19,951 nucleotides of DNA from CAWACC01 sp964390695 (GTDB lineage Bacteria; Chlamydiota; Chlamydiia; Chlamydiales; Parachlamydiaceae), in NCBI GenBank assembly GCA_964390695.1, contig CAYMKI010000042.1, positions 1-19,951 on the forward strand, written 5' to 3'. How positions within the stretch are numbered: position 1 is the first letter of the stretch; each line of letters opens with the position of its first letter. The translations under genes were made by a program, and so were the position numbers. Under the pieces are notes generated by a model. That model did no database searches. It was given only the letters and a program-made list of their open reading frames with translations, and was not told the origin of the DNA. This document shows positions 13,593 to 19,951 of this stretch, piece by piece.

Positions 13593-16500
13593 CTATTCCA
13601 CTGCGCCTTCTGCGTATTCGCCAAAAATATCATTATAAACCTGCAGATGAGAGACAGCGACTGGATCTTGCTCCTCAAGTTGCAGATAGAGCCTCGCCCA
13701 AGCCATTTGCAATAAAACTTTTTGGTTATGGGGTTGAAACAGGAACACCTGTTGCAAAGCCTCCGCGGCCAGCCAATAGCAGCTATCTTGGAGATAGAAT
13801 TCCCCCATTTTTTGCCACAAGACCGGATCTGCCGGTAAAAATATGAGGGCTGTTTCCAAGTCCGCATAGGCTTCAATTTTATTGCCCAGCATCCTGTTAG
13901 CATAGCTCAAGCTTTTTAATGACTGCATGCACGAGGGGTTTAAGCTGAGGGCTTTTTCATAGGCGTCTTTTGCTTTTTCCCAATCGAGATTCAACGCATG
14001 ATATTTACCTAACAGCACATATAGCTGGGGTACATCTGGATAAGCATCAATCAAACATGTCAAAATTTTATAGGCTTGATTCAAGTTGGCCAAGGCTTCT
14101 TGGCATTGTGACGAGTTTAATATAGGGGTTTTGGCCACGACTTCTAGGTATTTTTTAGCCACTTCCAATTTAAGTGTGGCTATCATGGGATGAACCTGGC
14201 TAACTATTTGCAAAACGGACAATTTTTGCTTCAATCCGTGCAGATCTATTTCGCGCATTTCATTGGAATCTATCAAGGCATCCAATGTGGAGTGGTAGTA
14301 GGCTTGCATTTTTTCAGCTTTGCCGGCGAATTTTAAGGCTTCGCTGAAGTTGCCTTGCCTGGTTTCGAAAGTCGCCAGCAGCAACAATCCATCGAAAGTT
14401 TGCTGCAACTTTGGCTTGAATTCCTCGATCCACATGGAGGCTTTTGCATATTCACCCATATGAATCCATAGGTTTAGAAGCGAGTGTTGCACGGCAGTAG
14501 AGCATTGGGAGGGTTCGGGAATTTTTGCGAGGATCTGTTGCAGCAGGGACTGGTTTTTGATGATGTATAAATATTTAGCCATTTCCAATTGATTCTCTAG
14601 AGGCATTTCGGGATCTTCGGCTAAAAATTTAGTTATGGTTTTATCGGCGAATTTGAATTGATTCAGCCGCACCATGCATTCCACATACAGGACTTTATCC
14701 TGAGGACTCAGGCTTTGATGTTTGGCGGCAAAGGCCCATTGTATAATAGCTTCTTGGTAGAGTCCTAAGTGCATCAGAATTTGCGCATATTGTTTTCTGT
14801 GCTTTATTTGCCAGGGAAAACTGTTATAGTAGCAAGCATAATGCTCTGCCGCTTCGAGGGAGTAGCCTAACAAACCTTCCACTTCAGCTAAAAGAGGCAG
14901 AGCTTTGGCTTGCTCCTTTTTTGATAGGGAAGCTATGAACTTTAAAGGGTATGCCTTGACTATCACGTCGTAAGCTTCTTGATATTTTTTTTCTTCGCAT
15001 AGTATTTTGGCGAGGCTGAGAGAAATAAAAGACGATGGATCGGGAATTTTTTGGAAGTATTCCAAGGCTTTGGCGGTTTCGTGTTTCCACTTGTAAAAAT
15101 ACATTCCCACAATAAATTCCGCTGTTTGGTCGTCTAAATACTGCCTCTTAAAATTTAAAAAGTGATTACTGAAGATTTTTTCTTTAGCCTGCGGTGTCGA
15201 TTCTAATATTTGGTTCACTAACAGGGAGCAAGATTGAAAGTCACCTAACGCGGCAGTGGTTTCTAATAAAACCCTCTGCAAGCCCGGTAGCATTTTAAAA
15301 TGATTCGGCAGGTTGTGATATTCATTTAAAGCCTCCTTCCATCGGTGGGCCTGAAAAAACGCTAGGCATTTGCCGGCCACGACTTCAGGCGGAGTTGGAG
15401 AGATGAAAGAAAACCAGTGCAGGCTTTCGGTTGGATTTTCTTGAAGCAAAAAGGCAAAACCTAAACGCTGATAGTCTTCATTGCTTACAGCAAATTGAGA
15501 CGCAAACGTCTGCAATAGGGCGTACCCGGCATTATAGTCGCCGGCCAACATCTCTGAAATAGCGAGGGCCTTTAAAGCTGTTAGTCCCGGTGTTTGCACT
15601 TTGTGCAGATAATTCAAGGCATCTTCATAATTTTCTTCATAATATTCCATCAGACCTAGGATGAGCAGGTTGTTTTCACTATCGCGATCTTGAGGATCAG
15701 TGTTGGAAAGTGGTTCTAAATCCTCATCCTCTTCCATCGATGTCAACAGAGCGGAGTCTTTAAGGTTATCAAACAATTGAAGCTTTAAATTTTCTTGGCT
15801 TTGTGGAGAATAACGCTCGATGATGTTTTTTAAGGCGCGTAGATGAGCCTGATCAGCGCGTTCCGCTTCAAACAAAGTTTGTGTAGCCCTCGAGAGTGTC
15901 TGATGGATTTTGCTTTGGTCCATGTGATAAGGAAGGGCTGATCCTAAGTTGAATACCGCTAAAGCTTTGTCTGCTTGCCGATCGTTGCTCCATAGCTGTA
16001 CTGCAGAGTGGATGAGCTGATCAGCAAAAAGATAACGGTAGGAACGCAGATCATCCAACCTCATCCAGAATTCAAAATAAGGAGTCGTTAAGAAGAGATC
16101 GGACGTGTCGATGGGTAATAGATCAAAAATCTGCACAGCGATGCTGTTGGCGATTTTTTTGGTTAGCTGCTTGTTATTTGCAGTAAATAGGTGAAGATTT
16201 TCATAAAGCGGATCTAAATCATTAATGCAGTCCTGTGACAAGGCTTGTTGAAATAAATTCAGAAAAGCGAGTTCGAGATCCTGTCTTTTCGAGGCGTCTA
16301 TGTTGAGGGGGTTCAGGGCCTGAGCTAGTTTTTTTGTGGCCAACCAATCCTTGGCATGCATAGCTTTGTAGAGAGCTTCCAAAAGCGATCGTTCTAAATT
16401 TTTGACCTCTAAAGCCTCGCTCCATGTGCTTAAAACCTGTGTATAGAAAGGGATATCCTCTAATTGGCCGCTGGCGATCAAGCTTTGGGTATGCGAGTGA

Positions 16501-17330
16501 AATGAGTTGATAACCTTGAGGAATTCCTCTTGATAATCGTTCACAGATACAGGCACTTGGCTGAGATAATAAATAGCCTCTTTGTAATAGAGGTTGGAAT
16601 TAGATTCTGGATTGAGCTCTGCTTCTTTTAAAAAAGAAAGCCCGATTAAGAAGTTAATGCTTATTTGCTGCTCACTGGAAGCGTTATAGACGAGAGATTG
16701 AAGCTGTGTGCGGGCTTCTTGCTGGTTTCCCAAAGCAATTTTAGCTTCGCACGCGCGGATGCTGTACCAGATGAAATCAAACTTATCGCCGAAGGCTTTT
16801 CTCATCCACGGGGATAGGTAGCCAACATGCGGCTGTTCTTGCCAATCTTCCAAGATAGAGGCATAGTTTTTGTTTGCTAAATCTTCTATGGTTGAAAAGA
16901 AACGCACCCAAATGTGTTTGGCTTTAATCTGCTTGGCTTTTTGAATAGAAGCGCTCATGGCAGCATAGTCTTTTTGCAGGTAGGCATTAAAAGCTCTATT
17001 CAAATGCGTTTCAAGGCAAATACGCCGGTATGATTTGGGCGGCAATTTGAGTGTTTCCAGTCCCTCTTCGGCTTTTTTAAGGTGTTTATTGGAGCTTTCT
17101 AAAGCGCCTAAATCCCTTTGAATGTAAGCCGTGTAAAGGTGATATTCGGTAGCGGAAATTTTGTATTTCAGGTTGCGCAGCAATTTCTGTGCAGAAGCAT
17201 AGTCTTGCTTGATGAATTCCTCGCTAGCACAGTCCAGCTTATATTCGGTTTTTAAGTTATATGAGTTATAGCAGGCAAAAAAGATAACAAACGACGCGCA
17301 AATTACCGCTATAGTTTTTATTCGTATCAT
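13593..17330 (-). CDS. Large membrane-anchored TPR-repeat protein of unknown function
   Basis: This is a 1245-residue protein. The N-terminus (about 4-20, IKTIAVICASFVIFFAC) is a hydrophobic segment that could be a signal anchor. A Cys at residue 20 raises the possibility of a lipoprotein, but Phe at -3 is a poor lipobox. The remainder is almost entirely helical repeats. The clearest canonical TPRs are near the C-terminus (about 1103-1203, for example WEKAKDAYEKALSLNPS). Degenerate TPR-like units such as EEKYQEAYDVIVKAYP and YEENYEDALNYLHKV occur throughout. There is no catalytic domain. TPR arrays usually scaffold protein complexes, and location outside the inner membrane is inferred from the anchor. 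GAGG lies about 10 bp before the ATG. It is divergent from the response regulator gene. No specific family is recognised. Confidence 0.8.
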   Translation of the reverse strand: MIRIKTIAVICASFVIFFACYNSYNLKTEYKLDCASEEFIKQDYASAQKLLRNLKYKISATEYHLYTAYIQRDLGALESSNKHLKKAEEGLETLKLPPKSYRRICLETHLNRAFNAYLQKDYAAMSASIQKAKQIKAKHIWVRFFSTIEDLANKNYASILEDWQEQPHVGYLSPWMRKAFGDKFDFIWYSIRACEAKIALGNQQEARTQLQSLVYNASSEQQISINFLIGLSFLKEAELNPESNSNLYYKEAIYYLSQVPVSVNDYQEEFLKVINSFHSHTQSLIASGQLEDIPFYTQVLSTWSEALEVKNLERSLLEALYKAMHAKDWLATKKLAQALNPLNIDASKRQDLELAFLNLFQQALSQDCINDLDPLYENLHLFTANNKQLTKKIANSIAVQIFDLLPIDTSDLFLTTPYFEFWMRLDDLRSYRYLFADQLIHSAVQLWSNDRQADKALAVFNLGSALPYHMDQSKIHQTLSRATQTLFEAERADQAHLRALKNIIERYSPQSQENLKLQLFDNLKDSALLTSMEEDEDLEPLSNTDPQDRDSENNLLILGLMEYYEENYEDALNYLHKVQTPGLTALKALAISEMLAGDYNAGYALLQTFASQFAVSNEDYQRLGFAFLLQENPTESLHWFSFISPTPPEVVAGKCLAFFQAHRWKEALNEYHNLPNHFKMLPGLQRVLLETTAALGDFQSCSLLVNQILESTPQAKEKIFSNHFLNFKRQYLDDQTAEFIVGMYFYKWKHETAKALEYFQKIPDPSSFISLSLAKILCEEKKYQEAYDVIVKAYPLKFIASLSKKEQAKALPLLAEVEGLLGYSLEAAEHYACYYNSFPWQIKHRKQYAQILMHLGLYQEAIIQWAFAAKHQSLSPQDKVLYVECMVRLNQFKFADKTITKFLAEDPEMPLENQLEMAKYLYIIKNQSLLQQILAKIPEPSQCSTAVQHSLLNLWIHMGEYAKASMWIEEFKPKLQQTFDGLLLLATFETRQGNFSEALKFAGKAEKMQAYYHSTLDALIDSNEMREIDLHGLKQKLSVLQIVSQVHPMIATLKLEVAKKYLEVVAKTPILNSSQCQEALANLNQAYKILTCLIDAYPDVPQLYVLLGKYHALNLDWEKAKDAYEKALSLNPSCMQSLKSLSYANRMLGNKIEAYADLETALIFLPADPVLWQKMGEFYLQDSCYWLAAEALQQVFLFQPHNQKVLLQMAWARLYLQLEEQDPVAVSHLQVYNDIFGEYAEGAVE

Positions 17331-17382
17331 CTAATGAATACCTCAACTCACTTCTAATAAATTAAATAAATCCTAGAGTAAT

Positions 17383-17412
17383 ATTATACATTAATTTCAT
17401 CTAAAATAACAA
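17383..17412 (-). promoter_or_regulatory. Candidate sigma70-type promoter of the TPR gene
   Basis: On the minus strand TTGTTA (complement of 17407-17412) and a perfect TATAAT (complement of 17383-17388) are separated by 18 bp, about 50 bp upstream of the TPR gene's ATG. This is one of the better promoter matches in the window. Confidence 0.5.
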
Positions 17413-17434
17413 GGAAAATATTTAATTCATTCTT

Positions 17435-17463
17435 TAGACAGCAAAAAATCGAGACGTTATTAA
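17435..17463 (+). promoter_or_regulatory. Candidate promoter of the response regulator gene
   Basis: TAGACA (17435-17440, 5/6 to TTGACA) and TATTAA (17458-17463, 4/6) are spaced by 17 bp, about 70 bp before the ATG at 17536. It lies back to back with the candidate TPR gene promoter, so the 205-bp gap could be a shared regulatory region. The region is AT-rich and other -10-like hexamers exist (for example TAAAAT near 17492). Confidence 0.3.
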
Positions 17464-17535
17464 AAAAAGTGGGTAAAAATATGTGCCATAAGATAAAATG
17501 AACTTAGAATATTTAATTTTTTTTGTAGTGGAACT

Positions 17536-18228
17536 ATGCAGAAACCCAAAATTTTGTTAATTGAAGATGAAGAAGATATCGCCGCCTTGATTAAGCTGCA
17601 AGCGGAGATAGCCGGCTATAAGCTGCATGTCGAGGTGGATGGACTCAATGGCTTGCGGGCTGTGGAAAGAGAGAGGCCCGATCTGGTCATTTTGGATATC
17701 ATGCTGCCCGGTCAGAGCGGTTTGGATGTGTGCCGCAAAATCAAGACCAATCCTGACTTGAAAGACATTCCGGTGATCATTATCTCGGCCAAAAGCGAAG
17801 AGTTGGATGTGATTCTGGGATTAGAATTAGGTGCAGACGACTATGTCACCAAGCCTTTTTCACCTAAAATCTTATTTTCACGAGTCCGCGCTGTGATGAG
17901 AAGAGGCACGGAACCGGAAAAAGCACCCAAGGTAATTCAATTTGGTCAATTTGTCATGGAAGTGGATAGGTATCAACTGCGCTACAAAGACAAGATCATC
18001 CCTTTGACCTTGTCTGAATTTGGCATATTGCGCCGCCTGTTGACCAACAGAGGTAAAGTCTTGACGCGCAATCAGCTTTTGGATGATATCCAAAACAACG
18101 ATGCCTTTATTGTGGACCGCAATATTGATGTGCATATTGCTTCTTTGCGCAAAAAATTGGGCCCCAACTTCAATTATATTGAAACCGTACGCGGAGTTGG
18201 TTATCGTTTTCAAGAGGACGATGCTTAG
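17536..18228 (+). CDS. OmpR/PhoB-family response regulator
   Basis: This 230-residue protein is a two-domain transcription regulator. The receiver domain (about 4-118) has the acidic pair E10-D11, phosphoacceptor D54 (VILD), S84 and K106 (YVTKPF), so it looks competent for phosphorylation. The winged-helix DNA-binding domain (about 133-228) shows LTLSEFGILRRLL, the recognition-helix segment NIDVHIASLRKKL and ETVRGVGYRF. No histidine kinase is adjacent. The TPR gene lies upstream and divergent, and a membrane fusion protein gene starts 35 bp downstream, so the regulator may control that exporter. Chlamydiaceae ChxR belongs to the same family but lacks the canonical phosphoacceptor. Whether this is its orthologue cannot be decided here. 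Confidence 0.95.
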   Translation: MQKPKILLIEDEEDIAALIKLQAEIAGYKLHVEVDGLNGLRAVERERPDLVILDIMLPGQSGLDVCRKIKTNPDLKDIPVIIISAKSEELDVILGLELGADDYVTKPFSPKILFSRVRAVMRRGTEPEKAPKVIQFGQFVMEVDRYQLRYKDKIIPLTLSEFGILRRLLTNRGKVLTRNQLLDDIQNNDAFIVDRNIDVHIASLRKKLGPNFNYIETVRGVGYRFQEDDA

Positions 18229-18263
18229 CCTAAACCCTAACACTGAAATCATAGCGGTAAATC

Positions 18264-19103
18264 ATGCGGCGTATCTCTGTATTGTGCTTGCTCATCACCC
18301 TAGTCATTGCAGCCTTGGTGATCTATTATCAATATGAAGAAGCTGAGAAAAAAGACCACCTGCTTTTATATGGCAATGTAGACATCAGGCAGGTGGATAT
18401 AAGCTTTAGAGTCAGTGGCAAGTTAAAGTCTTTATATTTTGAAGAAGGCGACTTTGTTCCTCGGGGAAAACTGGTGGCGGAATTAGATAAAGAGCCTTAT
18501 GAAGACGAAATCCGACAAGCCTCTGCCGCGGCCACATCCATACAAGCTTCTTTGGATAACGCAGAAAGAGTTTTGAAACGCCGATTAGAGTTAATCCCCC
18601 AAGGAAGTGTTTCACAGGAAGATGTAGATAATGCCCTCGCTAATAGGAATGTGCTCGCAGCCAACTTGCTGCAAGCAGAAGCGGCTTTAGCTGTCGCAAA
18701 ATCCAATCTAGCCTTTACCCAAGCCTATTGCCCCGCAGACGGCGTTTTGCTGACACGCATTCGCGAACCCGGTTCCGTCGTCAATCCCACCAATCCTGTC
18801 TGTACGATCTCGCTGAGCGATCCTCTGTGGATCCGAGCTTTTGTGAATGAAACAGAGCTGGGCCTCATTTATCCTGGGATGATCGCCCAGGTTACCATGG
18901 ATACCTCTCCAGACAAAGTCTATATCGGCCATATAGGTTTTATTTCGCCGCAAGCCGAATTTACACCAAAGGCCGTGGAGACCACCCAGCTGCGCACGGA
19001 TTTAGTCTATCGCCTCAGGATTTACATCCCCAATCCTGATAGACAATTGCGTCAGGGGATGCCCGTCACGGTGAAGCTGCCTTTGACCAAGGAAAATCCG
19101 TGA
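18264..19103 (+). CDS. YbhG-like HlyD-family membrane fusion protein
   Basis: This 279-residue periplasmic adaptor subunit probably joins an ABC-2 exporter to an outer membrane channel. One N-terminal anchor helix (about 4-22) is followed by the YbhG/YhiI-type phrase LYGNVDIRQVDISFRVSGKL (36-54 region), which starts the split biotinyl/lipoyl-like domain (about 44-80 and 150-182). A coiled-coil hairpin (about 80-150) lies between its halves. The beta-barrel segment includes LWIRAFVNETELG, and TPKAVETTQLRTDLVYRLRI is typical of the YbhG group. It is shorter than the roughly 330 residues I recall for E. coli YbhG, apparently in the hairpin. The ribosome-binding site is weak. Its stop overlaps the next start by 4 bases (GTGA). 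Confidence 0.88.
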   Translation: MRRISVLCLLITLVIAALVIYYQYEEAEKKDHLLLYGNVDIRQVDISFRVSGKLKSLYFEEGDFVPRGKLVAELDKEPYEDEIRQASAAATSIQASLDNAERVLKRRLELIPQGSVSQEDVDNALANRNVLAANLLQAEAALAVAKSNLAFTQAYCPADGVLLTRIREPGSVVNPTNPVCTISLSDPLWIRAFVNETELGLIYPGMIAQVTMDTSPDKVYIGHIGFISPQAEFTPKAVETTQLRTDLVYRLRIYIPNPDRQLRQGMPVTVKLPLTKENP

Positions 19104-19951
19104 GCACATCAGTTTTAATCCAAGCTGATTGCGTTTCCAAATTCTTCCCCCCGCACAAAGCTCCAGCCATAGAGGAGATCTCGCTATCCGTGCACAAAGG
19201 CATGCTTTTAGGCTTAGCGGGTCCTGATGGCGCAGGCAAAACCACGTTGATCCGCCTCTTAACGGGGCTTTTAAAACCCTCTAGTGGGTCCATAGCCGTA
19301 TGTGGTTTTGACACCGTACGCGAGGCCGAACACATACATCCCCTAATCGGCTATATGCCCCAGAAATTTGGGTTATATGAAGATCTTACGGTGCTTCAGA
19401 ACCTCAACCTCTACGCCGACTTAAAAGGAGTGCTGAAATCGGAGAAAGCCGCGATCTTTGATAAGCTGCTGGGGTTTACCGGCTTGGCTCCCTTCCAAGA
19501 TAGACTAGCGAAAGCGCTTTCGGGCGGAATGAAGCAAAAGCTAGGCCTCGCCTGCACCTTGTTGAAGTCGCCTCAATTGCTTTTGCTGGACGAGCCTACT
19601 GTGGGAGTCGATCCCATTTCGCGTAAAGAACTGTGGAAAATGGTGCATGATTTGATGCTAGGGGGTATCTCCGTCATCTGGAGTACGGCATATCTAGATG
19701 AGGCCGAGCGCTGCGATACTGTCTTGTTGTTATCTGAAGGCAAGAGCCTGTTTTTTGGTCCTCCGCGTGATCTAACCGCCAAGGTCAAAGGAAGAACCTT
19801 TAAGCTCACAAACATCCCTTCCGGCCGTCGAGGTGTATTGGAAAAAGCCCTCAAACGGCCAGAGATCAACGATGGGGTCATACAAGGAAAAGATGTCCGC
19901 CTTGTCTTTAAGCCTGATGCATCTACCCAAGTAGATTACGCCGCTTTGGGA
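19100..19951 (+). CDS. YbhF-like ABC exporter ATPase, partial (runs off window)
   Basis: An open frame of 284 codons starts with GTG at 19100, overlapping the adaptor gene stop by 4 bases, and continues to the window edge. The nucleotide-binding domain is complete: Walker A GPDGAGKTT (41-49), Q-loop Q88, signature LSGGMKQKLGLA (140-151) and Walker B LLLLDEPT (160-167). The H-loop position has Ala in STAYLDEAE (195-203) where active domains have His. From memory, the first of the two ATPase domains in YbhF/RbbA-type proteins has the same STAY wording, so a second, intact domain probably follows beyond the window. It should drive export together with the adaptor and ABC-2 permeases further downstream. 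Confidence 0.9.
   Translation, partial: MSTSVLIQADCVSKFFPPHKAPAIEEISLSVHKGMLLGLAGPDGAGKTTLIRLLTGLLKPSSGSIAVCGFDTVREAEHIHPLIGYMPQKFGLYEDLTVLQNLNLYADLKGVLKSEKAAIFDKLLGFTGLAPFQDRLAKALSGGMKQKLGLACTLLKSPQLLLLDEPTVGVDPISRKELWKMVHDLMLGGISVIWSTAYLDEAERCDTVLLLSEGKSLFFGPPRDLTAKVKGRTFKLTNIPSGRRGVLEKALKRPEINDGVIQGKDVRLVFKPDASTQVDYAALG

Noticed and set aside
13457..13903. Minus-strand 148-codon ORF containing QGDALGYYVPALW
   Set aside because: It runs out of frame through the TPR gene and then through REP-like copy 2. It is a shadow reading frame.

Overview
The window most likely comes from a member of the Chlamydiae, probably an environmental, amoeba-associated lineage near the Parachlamydiaceae. The best evidence is the major sigma factor. 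Its N-terminal domain, long non-conserved region and C-terminal end closely resemble chlamydial sigma66 as I remember it. The genus cannot be fixed by eye. The many dispersed intergenic repeats and the dTDP-rhamnose genes argue against the compact genomes of animal-pathogenic Chlamydia.

Layout. From 1 to about 17.3 kb every gene except one is on the minus strand. (1) 1-4.3 kb: rpoD followed 16 bp downstream by a DinG/XPD-type Fe-S helicase whose stop codon lies inside the end of a dispersed repeat. (2) 4.3-6.36 kb: a repeat-rich region around a lone plus-strand gene for a CoiA-like competence protein. It holds a MITE-like element with 21-bp perfect inverted ends, three copies of a roughly 200-300 bp intergenic repeat family and a G-quadruplex-prone hexamer minisatellite. 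(3) 6.36-8.85 kb: rfbB-rfbC-rfbD, the last three steps of dTDP-L-rhamnose synthesis, without rfbA. (4) 9.26-12.2 kb: three tandem genes for secreted collagen-like proteins. (5) 12.3-13.2 kb: an EamA-type ten-helix transporter. (6) 13.2-13.6 kb: two inverted copies of a three-hairpin REP-like repeat. (7) 13.6-17.3 kb: a very large membrane-anchored TPR protein. (8) 17.5-19.95 kb, plus strand: an OmpR/PhoB-type response regulator, then a YbhG-like membrane fusion protein and the start of a YbhF-like ABC ATPase that runs off the window.

How the genes may work together. The most interesting unit is the collagen cluster. All three proteins have a signal peptide, a small Cys cluster ending exactly six residues before the first Gly, 8 Gly-X-Y triplets, one extra residue that breaks the register, 18 more triplets, and a related C-terminal domain of about 180 residues. 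Matching lengths and matching interruptions in three adjacent genes suggest they may assemble as an A:B:C heterotrimer, an arrangement reminiscent of the animal defence collagen C1q. The triplets are rich in Thr at the third position, and the next genes on the same strand make dTDP-L-rhamnose. In Bacillus anthracis BclA, rhamnose-containing glycans sit on Thr of GPT triplets, so rhamnosylation of these proteins is a testable guess. The response regulator and the exporter genes are co-directional and closely spaced, so the regulator may control that exporter. No sensor kinase is visible.

All calls rest on reading the sequence and on memory of protein families. No search, alignment program or structure prediction was run.
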